This document shows positions 49,361 through 59,905 of a stretch of DNA of 64,000 nucleotides, piece by piece; positions within the stretch are counted from its first letter, which is position 1; every line of letters begins with the position of its first letter. The notes beneath the pieces were generated by a model. The model did not search any database. It was not told where the DNA came from and was given only the letters and a program-made list of their open reading frames with translations. Position numbers and translations under genes: made by a program. Location of the stretch: the NCBI RefSeq assembly GCF_958295425.1, contig NC_081142.1:9591754-9655753 (forward strand). Reading direction: 5' to 3'. The DNA comes from Solea solea (lineage: Eukaryota > Chordata > Actinopteri > Pleuronectiformes > Soleidae).

Positions 49361-50067
49361 TTATCAATAGAGACCAAAACGGGTTCTCTCTCTTCTTCCT
49401 CTCTCTCTCTCTCTCTCCCTCTGTGTGTATGTGTGTGAGTGTGTAAAGAGAGAGAGAGAGAGAGACTATTGGCAAGCATCAAGGCTGAGTTGTTTTGATT
49501 TCTTTGCACGCAAGTTATTGGAACTGGACCAGATATCATTCTTGTTTCTGTGCTTGGCAAACTGATTTTGACCTGAATGGGTGTTGTTGTGTAATTATTT
49601 GATTGACAGAGACTGGGCTGCAACTACTACAACAATTATTGATGCATTGTTTATGTCATTTTTCAAGCAAACCAAATATGCAAATCGTCTCCTGTTACTG
49701 CTCCTCAGATGTGAAGATCTGCTTTAATTAGTTGTGTACGGCTGTATAGCTCATTATAATTGGGGTGTAGATTAATGGTTAAATGAAATAAAGGGTTTAA
49801 AACCTCTTGTCTGTCTTTTGTATATTTTATAGACTAACAATTTTCAGGTAAAAGGCTAAAAAAAACATAGTTTCCTCTTGGAGTTAGACAAACATGATCA
49901 TGATCATAAGAAGCCACTTTCTGTCCTGTGTGTGTCACTTCTTTACTAACCTTTCGAGTCTTAGCTTGTGTTTATCTTAAATATGTATAAGGCGTTAATG
50001 TTTTAACAGCCCAGGTCATGGGTCCAGCAAACACTTGCATGAACCACTCCTCTGCTTCTTTCCTCAG

Positions 50068-50244
50068 GATGGAGGCCCTGATAAATGAGTGGCTGTGGCA
50101 GGAGAAGTACTGGCTTCCCCCGGGCGTCCGCTGGCAGGACATTGAGATTAAGGAGGGCGACGGCCGCATTCCTTTACCCAGGGATCTCATCTACACTTTG
50201 CCACTGGCCTTCACCTTTATAGCTCTTAGATATGTCTTTGAGAG
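50068..50244 (+). CDS. cers4: cers4 coding exon 1: start, N-terminus, first membrane helix
   Basis: The acceptor TTTCCTCAG at 50067 precedes G-ATG, so translation starts at 50069. The encoded start is [20 protein letters not shown], then a membrane helix around [18 protein letters not shown]. The W-x-x-LPP pattern is the ceramide synthase hallmark. The Asn-x-Thr sequon usually found at residue 19 is GVR here. A longer frame upstream (from 50018) runs through the intron acceptor and was rejected. Confidence 0.9.
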
Positions 50245-53200
50245 GTGAGAAACGCCTGCATCATCACAGCTGGATCATGAAATTGCAGGTGCAAGATCCA
50301 CTTCTTGACTGTTGTCATTGTCATTTGCCTACGAGCATGAACGTTAACGTAACAGTCCCCGAAAGTCAAGCATAAGGCCGATTAAATTTGAGGAAATGTT
50401 TAAAAGCACGGCGTCTGATTTCCTCTGCTTTCATTTAGACTTGCACTGGTTTGGCTGTGTGTGTTTGGTTCCTTCATTGTCTGCAACACCGTGTGTGGTT
50501 CGGAGTCATGACTCCTTTATTTGCATCAGTGCTCCAAGGAGATGGAGGGTGTAGATCAGACCTGCAATGGGAGGCAGCCATCATGAGTGGACAGATTTAG
50601 CTGCTGACTGTGGGAAAAAGGCCGTGCTCCTTGACTGTCGTGGGTCCTTAAAAGGTGTGATGCATGAGTGTGTTTGAAGAAAAGGAAAATAGTACTTTAA
50701 TACCTTAATCTCATTTTCTTTAATATTTAAACACACTCTCTGACCATAAAATAAGTTTTAAAACAACAGTTAACTAGTTTATTCAACTTTCTATTCAAAT
50801 GTCAGTCTTTAGCTAGCAGGCATTTTATCATGATAATTATCAATACACTTACAATACTACACAGCTCTAGAAGTAGCTGTATAAGTTTGAGTTGGGGGGG
50901 GGCTGGATAATAACATATAATAAACTTGAACATGCGGTGCCTGTGTGTGTGGTAGAGGCAGACGTCTGTGTATTGTGTTACTGTTGTTGTGGGGATTCTC
51001 AGGTGTTGCACGTGTGTGAATAGCGGTCAGACAGGTGGAAGGTGAAAACATGTGTCTTCATTTGATCCCTGTAGTAAGATAAGTGGGTTTATGTGTGTGT
51101 GTCTGTACTTGTATTTGTTACCTTTTTGGACCTTTTCTGGCATTAACAGGACCAGTGTTCAGACCAAAACCTGGTTCTGATGAGGCAGAACCTGGTTAAG
51201 TTCCTTAAAAATGAGGCCTATGATTTGAATTGTTGTTAGGTGTATGGATAAGGCTTTGTTAAGGCGTCTCAAATGAATGGAAATAAATGGTCTTAAAGGG
51301 ATAGATTATGAGTGTGTTTGTTTGACTAATTCCTGTAACCGGAGACTGTGTGTGTCTGTGTAAAGCTACCCTGACCTTCTCATTCTCTAGTCTAACCCTG
51401 CTGTCCTTTACTTGAGCATGGTGATTATCTTTTAGGTAGAGTTACTGTACACATGTGATTATGCGTGCACACAAGCACGTCTCACCTGTGCTCATACAGT
51501 CACATTGTCCCTCCCCTTCTTTTTGGTCCTCTGTGTGTGTCCATCTGTATGAAACACACACGCAGATCAAATGTCCCTCAATGCCATATCAGCTAATGAC
51601 CAAGGCTGAACCTGCCAAATGTCACTATATGCCCATGGGAGAGACAGTACGGGCTGTCAGGGCAGAAGAATAACGAGCTATCTTGTTGCTATTACTCTGT
51701 ACTATGGTGGGGTGAGATCACATTGGACAGCTGTTTGATGTGTGGCCTCACAGTACGTCCTCTTGAATTACGACCCAGTGTGTTGTGCTATGACTATAAA
51801 AGAGTGCTTGCAGACAATTATGATATTGCTAATTATATTTTTGTGCATGTTTTTTGCCCTTTCGAGGCAAATTGTATTTGTGATGTTAGGCTATATAAAG
51901 AAAATAAAGAAATTGAGAAGATATTGAAACAAATTTCTGCATTTTTGCAGTTTGATTACAGTGTTAGTAAGTAAAAAAAGTATTACTTTTATACTATGAT
52001 GTGAAATATCAACACATCTTCAAAGATGACAATCATTTATGCTGCTTTCTGACTCACTCATTGTCTTTTTATGGTCGAATTAGCTCATTTTGAGAGGTAT
52101 AGACTCTGTTTAGTTGGGTTTTAATGGGTTTTGGTTAATGAAAGTAATGCAGATGTGTGAAAGGTTTTGAAAAAGAGGCGTCAGTATCGACCAATGCTTG
52201 TTATCCACTGAAAAACAAAATGAAGATTGAAGATGATGTAGAAATGACATTTTATTTTCCTCTGTGTCCCTTCAGGCTCATTGCTTTCCCGTTTAGCAAA
52301 TATTTAGGTGTGAAGGATCCGATTCGTGTTCGAGCTGCTTCCATACCAAAGCTGGAGATCTTCTATAAACAGAACAGCCGGCAACCATCGCAAGTTTGTA
52401 TTTCTTTCCCTTTTTATTCTGCTGAAAATCCTTTGTGAAAGCAGCAACTTCCAAGGCCGCTTTGCTAAGACAGAAACCCTCTAACTTCATGTTAAGTACT
52501 ACAAACTCATCTACATGTTAAAGGTTCAGTGTGTTTTCATCTGGCAGAAGATAGATTGTAGATAAAGAAAGTTAATACTACAATACCTGTTCAATGTGTG
52601 CTTGTTTTTTTGAGGGGGCAAAAGTAGCATCTATCTGTCTAATTTCTACTGATAAAACATCATAATCATCAAAGTTGTTATTGCACACTCTGGTGCCCTT
52701 AGTTAGCCACTTGCTTGGTTTAAAGCCTTTAAAGATATATTTTTATAAGTGAACAATCACCAGAAATTGACAGAAGTTGTTGTTTTTCATGACCCCAGAA
52801 TGGGCCTTTTATATTTTTATCAAGTCAGGTCAGCTCCACAGAGGCTGTGATTTTTGATCACCATGTCACTATGGTAGCCCACAAACTAAACCTGTTTTAA
52901 ATTTCAGGAACAAGGAACTGATTTTTAAAAAGGAAGTAACCAGTGAGTGAACTTAGTACCGAGTCACGCTGATTATGATGTTTCAGTCTTCAGTAGATGT
53001 CATCGTCAAATGTTTCCTTCTTAAAATGCTTAACCATGAGAATGCTGCCTGTTCTCTTAATCACTGTCCTTACCCTTTTTTAACTGCTAATTACAAATGT
53101 GAGTGAACCACAGACGCATCAGAACAGCAGACGTTTAAAAACTGCTCGACAACTGCTCGACAATCTCTTTACGCAGATATGTTCCCTTTCCCTTTCATAG

Positions 53201-56200
53201 TAGATGACCTATAGATATTAGGTGATGTTCAGGTAGACGTGGAAATTCTCCTCCCACCTCTTGGTTTCATTTGGCATTGTGACACTGAAAGTTCCTGTGA
53301 GGACAAACAGGGTTTAGTACCTGTCACTACAAGACGTGACATGACTTTTCATATTAAAAATCCACAGGTGTTTGAGAGCTGCTCTGTGTTTTGGGTCTGC
53401 GTGCATAAGTGCATGCACATGGGATTGAAAATCATCTGGTTTGTACGGGGAGCAAGGCACGTGTCAAGCATTTGCTGTCCTGGCATTGTACACAGTATTT
53501 GTATTTGTATTTGTGTCACATGTGTAATTCTGCAGCTCAGACACTGAGAGGGTAGATTTTTGCACACTTTACCAAGAAATGTATGCACATGAAAATAATA
53601 ACAATAATAATAATAAAAAAAAAAGGTGTATTCTAACCCTGACTGTGTGCACACATATGTGTGAAAATGTTTGTCTGTATTCAGAGCGATGTGGTGAACC
53701 TGGGGAAACAATGTGGCCTCTCACAGAGAAAAATCCAGACCTGGTTCAGACACAGAAGGAACCAGGATCGACCCAGCAATACCAAAAAGTTCTGCGAGGC
53801 CTCGTGAGTTTTTCTTTTACTAAATACACCAATTTAACAGCATTAACTTCACAGAACAATATTTTATATCAGCACGTTCTGTACAGAGTTTAACAGTTAC
53901 CCATGTTCTTATTTATCATATTGATAATGTTTATTTTTATTTTATATACTGTATATAATGACTTTTGTTTGTAATATTTGGTACTTTCTTTCCTATAACT
54001 GTGTATCTCTTAATACTGTGTGACCATACAATTTCCTCTGAGATTAATAAAGTATTCTTATTCTAATTAAAGCAGGTTGTGCTTTTTTTGGAAGGGTTCC
54101 TCTAAGTGGAGCTGTAATTTAACAGCAGTCACTGAGTCAATTTTGCAAAGGAAACTTTTGGTGGAGTTCACGGCAGTCTAGTGTGCAAATTCCATGGTGA
54201 TTTCATGGAGGAAAATGGTCGTATTAAAGTTGATTTACAGTCCTCTGTGACTTATGTCATCCTACTTGCATGATCCAGCCATATTCATATATTTCTATCT
54301 ATTTCCCCTGTTTGTGTTTCTGTATATTTTTAATAATAAACTCTCTAACAGGCGATATTGCACATACCTGTCTCTGCAGGTGGAGGTTCGTCTTTTATCT
54401 TGTAGCATTCACAGCCGGGCTTGGCTCTTTAATGAATGTAAGTCTTCATTTCATTGTCCTGCATTACACTTGCAGACAGTTTATGTCTGCCTGTATTAGG
54501 TGTGCATGTGGGGAATTGAATGTAAAAACACAAGTGTTTCATAGCATAACTGGTCTCATAGTGTGATTTACCTGGTTTTGAGGTTTAAATAATATTCAGA
54601 CTGCGGTCTATTTCATGTGAATTATTGTTTCCTTGATCCTCCAGAGCCCGTGGTTGTGGGACCACAGAGAATGTTGGCGAGGATATCCCAAACAGGTGAG
54701 CAGGAAACACCGTGATTTCAAATAAAAGTTTTGTGGTTATGAATGATTGTAATGTTGTTGATTTAAAAAACTAAAAAAAACTGTCACCAAATTATATCAG
54801 ACAATAATTCAAGAAGCAATCTTGCCTTGAATAATGATAATCTGTGGGATTTACCTACATTTCTGAAATGCCTGAAAGTTGAAAGTCATATTGAAGCATT
54901 TTCTTGTGTATAAAGGAACATCTTTGGCTTCGTTGTTCTAACAAATATACAAATATGTTTCTTTATACTTGCACCTGTCACAACTTATTGAATGTTCAAG
55001 ACTGATTTATTGATAAATTCAATGAAAATAAACAACAGTATGTAGTCTGTGTATAAGGATTCGACCACAGCAAACACTCCACCCACTATCTTTCATATCC
55101 ATTTCTTCACTTCCTTCATGTTGCCCTGAATACGTTTGTGTCTCTAGATTTTTTTGTCACCCTGAGTGACTAAGCTAATATCTGTCTGTGGTGACAACAG
55201 TCAGGTATGCAGGCAGGTTTGCATTCCCCAGAACAAAACCAGCTCTTCCTTGTGGGTCATGAGCACGAACGAAAAAAAACAACAAAAATAAACAATGAAA
55301 AGCCTGAGAGTCTGAACTTTGACTGATTACTGCGCCTGCAGGCGATACATCTGCTGACCCTTTTCCTTTTCTACAAGTGCTGTGGTCTAACAAAGAAACT
55401 TCCTTCCATTGTGTTGCTGCAGAGTTAGTGAGGAGTTTAGATTTAACATAGTATGCCACCTATTTCATCATAACAAAACACCTCATTTAGAAGGTTTGTT
55501 GAGTCTTTATAGGAATGAGAAGAACGATTTATACGGTATGAAGTGGCAAAATCACTTTGAAATTGCAGTTAATTCTACATTCTGCATATTGCATGAACAG
55601 CATTCTGAATACAGAATGTATTCAGCTTCAGAATACAGCACATCAACAGTATGTGCTCCTGAAATGCACAGCTGAGGGAGCAGGATGTTGGAAATGCCAG
55701 TAAGCACTGTCTTTAAATTTTGACTTTGTTTCATTCACTTGTTTTTTTGTAGCCCGTGGCTGAGGCTCATTACTGGTACTACGTCTTGGAAATGGGTTTC
55801 TATTTGTCGCTGCTCATGTGCGTGTCTGTGGATGTCAAGAGAAAAGTGAGTATTATTTTCACACACACATACAGTACACACACTCACGCCCCACAGACAC
55901 AAACAGAACGTTCTAGTCAAATGGTAAAACAACAACAACAAAACCATAATGTCATTTCTCACACATTTCTGATCCTTTGGCTTTAATATGTATGTAAAAC
56001 AGATTATCTGTGGGACATCACCACTTACTGCTCCCATTTTAGTTTTTAAGATACCTGGAACGCTTGTAGATTTACACCACACCCACAAAAGTAGCTTTGA
56101 GGAAACTATTGTTCTTCAGCGTCTTCACCCTTTAGCCAATTTAGTTTGGCTCGTGATAAAAAAAAAGCAGTAGAGACACAAAGATATTTGAGCTGCAACG

Positions 56201-56317
56201 ACAAACAAACTACAGACAACGCGTAAATCTGTCTTGACTGTCGTCAACACAATTGATGAACAAGACAGACTGTAAAAGTTGTGGTTAGACTACTGTACTT
56301 TCTCATGCTGTGTGATT

Positions 56318-56359
<42 letters not shown>

Positions 56360-58897
56360 CTAGGATTTCAAGGAACAGGTCATTCATCACATCGCCACCC
56401 TGTTTCTCATTGGTTTCTCCTACTGTGCAAACTATGTGAGAGTTGGCACTCTGGTGATGCTGGTGCACGATTCTTCGGATTTCCTTCTCGAGGTAGAATA
56501 TTCCATCATTTTTAAAAATGTCAATATTTTACCCTTTTACCCTTTTAACCCTCTTTTCCCTCCCTGCACCTCCCTCATTCCACTTTGAATACAGCACTTG
56601 CATTGATTGCACCTGATTTCCTATTCTTGGGTCTAGTATGGACGGAGCAATGCAAAGAAATGTGTTGTGTTTGTGCTGTTAAAGCAAAGAAAAACGTTGT
56701 GGCTGTAAAACAACAGGTCCATTATACCTGGTAACATCTGAAATATGTTATCTGAAATCAGTGTCATATTAGAGCTGAATAAACGTTTAGAGCGAGTCAT
56801 CTGGTGTGAAGGAGTGTCATCTGGACACAGTAACCTATAACAACATACTATATTTACTATGCTTGAATTCATTCTTCTCTGGCTTCTCTGGCTGGCTATT
56901 GTAGGGTATCCCATTCAGATGACGATAATTGTCTGTCTGAACTTCCAGCAGCTTTTGTTGTCTATCATCTATAAACTGCTTATGTAGAGATTATTGTGAT
57001 TACTAGCTTTTTATGAAGATAGTAATCATTTTTATTTATCTTTTCTTTCCTTACAAAAGTCTGCCAAGATGTTTCACTATGCTGGCTGGACCAGGACATG
57101 TGACTCACTCTTTGTCGTCTTCGCTCTTCTTTTCCTTGTCACAAGACTGGTGGTGTTTCCTGGCAGGTAGGCCATGCTACTGCAGAAGTGTTTGTCATCG
57201 CAGATGCTTTAGTGACAGTGTGTGTGCTTGCATCATCTTGGTTGATGGAAATGTTTTTTTTCTTTATCTTTTAAACATGATACCATGATACAGATGACAT
57301 TATCAATCTCATAACAACCACATCCACCTCAAAACAATCAAAAGAAAAGTTTCAGCTTGACTTACTTTTGAAGTGGAAGTGGTGTACATATCTGTGTCCT
57401 TACAATAACACTGCAAGTCAAAGTCTCCTAAATGTTTTGGTATGACATCACTGACATCTTTAAAAAAAAGAAGAAGAAGAAAAAAGTCCATAGTTGTTGT
57501 GGTCTGTAATGTTTTGTTTGACCTGTCAAGGATCAGCTCAGATCCCACGACTCTTTCTCATATTTCCTTTGACTTCACTGCACTGGCTCCTAAGCTGAGA
57601 CCAGGAGGTAGAAAAGGCCTCACATAGAGTTTATTTTGTCATCGGACACAGAATTTAATGCTTGTACCTTTTAAGGGTTTTAAGTAGTTGGCGATGAGTG
57701 TGAAAAAAGTGGCTATGGCTGCGAATAAATTAACTTATAAGCGCTGATTAGTGTAATATTGATGTGAAACTGAGTTTTTTTCCAAATTCAGGAAGGTGGA
57801 CAAATGCATCCTCAAACCTGCTCTGAATGTGGTTTATGTGATCGGATCTGAAAACACATTCGGTCTGTTCAGACCTGTCACTTAGGATGGATGTTAATAC
57901 TATGTCTGAGCAGGGTCCTAGAATGGATCAAAACTGCCTGTATCAGTGGCGACTAAAATGTCGGCAAAATATCGCCTTACATGAATTTCGTATTCCCGTA
58001 GCAGCCTCCGCATTAACAGATTAGGGACAGCACAGATTAGGGTTTGTTCACTGCGGTGAGCTCGACAGTGATTGGACAAATGCAGCAAAAACATCACTTC
58101 CAAGGAAGCTCAGCTTCTCTCGGAGTCAATGGATGACGATGGAGGAACTGTCTGAAAGGCGGAACCAGTTTTTGATTGACAGCGCTGCCTCTGTCCTGTG
58201 TGGATTTTGCAAGGGAAGTTCAGAGAGAAATAGCTGGTTGCTGTGTGTTATTTGCTCAATGGTATAGCCCATTTTCATTTGTACATATGCACTGTAATTA
58301 AAAACACTATTATAGCATTTCACTTTTACGCAATAACCACGTTTCCTTTTTCTAGTTGTGTGTTTGCAGAATTAATGTAAGGATTTATGTATAAATAACT
58401 GGGCCTGAAATGTTTCAAAGACCAGCAACTGCCACTGGACTGTATCTGTCTGTGTTTTATAGAGTGGTCTACACTACACTGGTGGCGTCTACAGAATTCT
58501 TCCAGCCCTTCTTTGGTTATTATTTCTTCAATGTCCTGCTGTTAGTGTTGCAAGCCCTGCACATCTTCTGGGCATATCTTATCCTGCGCATGGTCTACAA
58601 GTTTGTCTTTTTGGGCAAGGTAAGAAGAATACTTTGTTACATTATATCATAGGGCAGGTATTTACAGAGTTTGTCGACTTTTGTTTTTCTTCTCAGGTCG
58701 AGCGTGATGAGCGTAGTGATGAGGAGAGTGAAGTGGACGATGAAGAGGAGGAGCATGAAGAAGATGGGGATGAATGCAGCTGGCAGCAGAGGAAGGGTAC
58801 AATTAACTCCAAATTAGCATCGCTGGCTAACAACTGTGTCCTGAACAACCTGACTAATCAGAGGAATATGAACAGCAGACTCCCCAAAGCCAGATAG
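50068..58897 (+). CDS. cers4: Ceramide synthase 4-type (cers4), ten coding exons, complete
   Basis: Ceramide synthases are ER membrane enzymes that N-acylate sphingoid bases with fatty acyl-CoA. Joined CDS: 50069-50244, 52276-52393, 53685-53803, 54380-54437, 54645-54695, 55753-55845, 56364-56492, 57060-57166, 58463-58619, 58697-58897; 1,209 nt, 402 residues, close to human CERS4 (394). Residues 1-35 are the ER-side N-terminus, about 40-57 the first membrane helix, about 80-132 the homeobox-like region with [11 protein letters not shown], then the TLC domain with catalytic HH (213-214) and HD (240-241) of the Lag1 motif. The C-terminus holds DERSDEE (340-346) and an acidic stretch, matching vertebrate CerS2-6. 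KKFCEASWRF, WLW...CW and GFYLSLL favour CERS4 over CERS2/3. The fibrillin neighbour supports this. All phases join cleanly. Confidence 0.9.
50245..52275 (+). other. cers4 intron 1 (coding)
   Basis: This 2.0-kb intron contains a second copy of the GT-flanked dispersed repeat (about 51095-51300, with accttttctggcattaacag and gatgaggcagaacctggtta). Nothing else was recognised. Confidence 0.65.
51095..51300 (+). repeat. GT-flanked dispersed repeat, copy 2
   Basis: After a GT run it shares ttgtatttgttacctttttg, ctggcattaacagg and gatgaggcagaacct with the 59636-59905 copy in the 3' UTR, and is more distantly related to the 49125-49360 copy. It lies in the first intron between coding exons. Confidence 0.5.
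52276..52393 (+). CDS. cers4: cers4 coding exon 2: start of homeobox-like region
   Basis: This 118-nt exon encodes [19 protein letters not shown] to [10 protein letters not shown]. The acceptor is CCTTCAG. The donor is GTTTGT, a weak U1 match, but no better site keeps the phase. The residues align with the segment following the first helix of CERS2-4. Confidence 0.88.
52394..53684 (+). other. cers4 intron 2
   Basis: This 1.3-kb intron is one-third made up of an inverted-repeat element copy (52515-52995). The rest is AT-rich, with an ATA/AAT tract near 53594-53620. Confidence 0.65.
52515..52995 (+). mobile_element. Small dispersed inverted-repeat element, copy in cers4 intron 2
   Basis: The left end is ttaaaggttcagtgtgtttt. 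Internal words agttgttgtttttcatgacc, cagaatgggccttttatat, ccacagaggctgtga and tggtagcccacaaactaaac belong to the repeat type also seen at 15086-15377. The right end contains cagtagatgtcatcgtcaaa, a degraded version of the agatgtcactaattct end. It is non-coding. Confidence 0.5.
53685..53803 (+). CDS. cers4: cers4 coding exon 3: homeobox-like [11 protein letters not shown] segment
   Basis: This 119-nt exon encodes [20 protein letters not shown] and [10 protein letters not shown], ending KKFCEA with a split Ser codon. The residues after the homeobox-like fold are essential for activity in mammalian CerS5/6 and are conserved here. The acceptor is GTATTCAG and the donor GTGAGT. Confidence 0.93.
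53804..54379 (+). other. cers4 intron 3
   Basis: This 576-bp AT-rich intron contains a possible retroposon 3' tail at about 53990-54066 (caatttcctctgagattaat followed by aaagtattctt). No exon is seen. Confidence 0.6.
54380..54437 (+). CDS. cers4: cers4 coding exon 4: second membrane helix
   Basis: This 58-nt exon encodes [19 protein letters not shown], a hydrophobic segment at the start of the TLC domain. The acceptor is CTCTGCAG and the donor GTAAGT. Small size but perfect phase join with both neighbours. Confidence 0.92.
54645..54695 (+). CDS. cers4: cers4 coding exon 5: luminal/cytosolic loop
   Basis: This 51-nt exon (17 codons, phase 0-0) encodes [17 protein letters not shown]. The W-L-W and C-W-x-x-YP pattern is shared with CERS4 and CERS6. 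The acceptor is CCTCCAG and the donor GTGAGC. Confidence 0.9.
54696..55752 (+). other. cers4 intron 5
   Basis: A 1.06-kb AT-rich intron. Near 55600-55630 it has imperfect alternating repeats of attctgaatacagaatgta that could fold back. No exon or recognisable element was found. Confidence 0.6.
55753..55845 (+). CDS. cers4: cers4 coding exon 6: TLC domain helix
   Basis: This 93-nt exon (31 codons, phase 0-0) encodes [20 protein letters not shown] and [16 protein letters not shown] and DVKRK are conserved in all ceramide synthases. The acceptor is TTTTTGTAG and the donor GTGAGT. Confidence 0.94.
55846..56363 (+). other. cers4 intron 6
   Basis: This 518-bp intron ends with (GT)19 (56321-56358), followed by TCTAG and exon 7. 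It has no other recognisable element. Confidence 0.75.
56321..56358 (+). repeat. (GT)19 at the 3' splice site of the catalytic exon
   Basis: Nineteen GT units end five bases before the exon 7 border (TCTAG/GATTTC). In the transcript this is a UG repeat occupying the place of the polypyrimidine tract. UG repeats are the known target of TDP-43 and affect exon inclusion, for instance at CFTR exon 9. Confidence 0.95.
56364..56492 (+). CDS. cers4: cers4 coding exon 7: catalytic Lag1 motif
   Basis: This 129-nt exon (43 codons, phase 0-0) encodes [20 protein letters not shown] through [15 protein letters not shown]. The paired histidines (213-214) and His-Asp (240-241) are the catalytic Lag1 residues. 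Skipping it would remove the active site without changing the frame. The acceptor is weak in pyrimidines because of the GT repeat; the donor is GTAGAA. Confidence 0.95.
56493..57059 (+). other. cers4 intron 7
   Basis: This 567-bp intron ends in a T-rich tract (ttttatttatcttttctttc) before TTACAAAAG. No other feature was recognised. Confidence 0.7.
57060..57166 (+). CDS. cers4: cers4 coding exon 8: TLC domain helix
   Basis: This 107-nt exon encodes [20 protein letters not shown] and [19 protein letters not shown]-x-x-YAGW is shared with CERS2/3 and TRLV-x-FP with all family members. It ends in phase 2 at the donor GTAGGC. Confidence 0.94.
57167..58462 (+). other. cers4 intron 8
   Basis: A 1.3-kb intron with an AAG/AAGA tract near 57465-57486 and otherwise plain sequence. 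No exon was recognised in it. Confidence 0.65.
58463..58619 (+). CDS. cers4: cers4 coding exon 9: last helices and chain-length loop
   Basis: This 157-nt exon encodes [40 protein letters not shown] and [12 protein letters not shown]. The loop before FFGYYFFN (residues about 287-303) corresponds to the short region between the last two helices reported to set acyl-chain preference in mammalian ceramide synthases. Substrate preference cannot be read from sequence alone. Confidence 0.94.
58697..58897 (+). CDS. cers4: cers4 coding exon 10: acidic C-terminal tail and stop
   Basis: This exon starts [19 protein letters not shown], contains a run of Asp/Glu to about residue 363, and ends NSRLPKAR before TAG at 58895-58897. 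Ser343 and Ser347 lie in acidic surroundings, the setting in which casein kinase 2 phosphorylates mammalian CerS tails. The preceding intron is only 77 bp. Confidence 0.93.
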   Translation, partial: VERDERSDEESEVDDEEEEHEEDGDECSWQQRKGTINSKLASLANNCVLNNLTNQRNMNSRLPKAR

Positions 58898-59091
58898 TGG
58901 CCAAGCCTCACCTGAAGTCGTGTTCCCCATTGCCTATACTGGAGATTCACTGTTTTCTGACACATGATACATTTCACATCAGGGTAGGTCTGCATCGTAT
59001 TTATTCAAAAGAGAGGTCAAAAGAGACACCAATGATTGTAAATCGTTGTACGATTAAGGAAAAACAGCATCATTACTTTTACCTTTTGTAA

Positions 59092-59097
59092 AATAAA
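59092..59097 (+). terminator. Possible proximal poly(A) signal of cers4
   Basis: A canonical AATAAA 195 bases after the stop codon. The downstream sequence is A-rich rather than GT-rich, so its use is uncertain. Confidence 0.35.
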
Positions 59098-59635
59098 CTG
59101 GCAAAACAAGGAGAGGGTTAAAAAAAACAATCCTTTACATCTGATCATATGTGTTGTTTTTGCAGAGTTTGTATTGATGCTGTTTGTTTTCATTGTATTA
59201 TATTAGCTTGTTTGTAAATACCTAGTGTAGGAACTTCATTCATCCGTTCAACAATCGAAACCAAGTGTTTTGTACAAAACATCCAGCTGTGTGATAGACT
59301 GTGTAATGTTTTTTTTTAAACCGAGCAAACTAAAGCTTGAATGAGGTGGTGCTTCACTCCTCAGGCTGTGTGTCCACACATGGCTGATTGTACAGAAACT
59401 AGTAAAAACATTGATTGTAAATTTGTCGACAAACCACTTTGAAGACTATTTTTATGAAGCCTTTACTCAACAGATAGTTTCTACATTGTGTTAGTACGTG
59501 GAAAATTACAAATGACATTGTTCTGTGGATGTAGACAGTTGAGCTTGATTCTTAAAAGTGATGTGGCGCCCCCTAGTGCACAAAGAAGAACATATCCTTG
59601 TAGAGACACCACCCCGTGTCTCAAAATTGATGCCT

Positions 59636-59905
59636 GTATGTGTGTGTGTCCTTGCATTTGTTTCCTTTTTTTAGGACATATCCTGGCATAAACACTGATC
59701 TTGTCAGGACAATAGTCCTCATGGAGACTAAAACTTGTACCTAATGAGGCAGAACCTCATTTTTGGTTAATTGGTCAAGTTTAGGGCTAAGATTTGAACT
59801 GTGGTTAGGTTAAGAGTAGGGTTAAGCATTAACTGGTTATGTTAAGTTTGGGGATAACGTTTTGTTTGAAAGAACGGAGGTCAATGCGAGTCCTTTAAAG
59901 GATAG
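59636..59905 (+). repeat. GT-flanked dispersed repeat, copy 3, in cers4 3' UTR
   Basis: After gtgtgtgtgtccttgcattt it contains aggacatatcctggcataaa, ctaatgaggcagaacctcat and several gttaggtt/agggttaa words. It is related to the copies at 49125-49360 and 51095-51300. Confidence 0.5.

Larger units (their letters stand above)
48540..50067 (+). other. Putative cers4 5' UTR intron
   Basis: It holds GT tracts (48788-48834), a (GT)/(CG)/(TG) alternating tract (49044-49089), a dispersed repeat with gctttgtggggaccaac (about 49125-49360), and GA/CT tracts (49390-49465). The open frame across 48750-49190 is a translation of the dinucleotide repeats. Confidence 0.55.

Noticed and set aside
50018..50068. 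Earlier ATG (50018) in frame with cers4 exon 1
   Set aside because: It lies in the pyrimidine-rich intron end; the acceptor TTTCCTCAG and family length place the start at 50069.
59760..59850. Telomere-like gttaggg words in the cers4 3' UTR
   Set aside because: They are irregular and belong to the GT-flanked dispersed repeat; not an interstitial telomere array.
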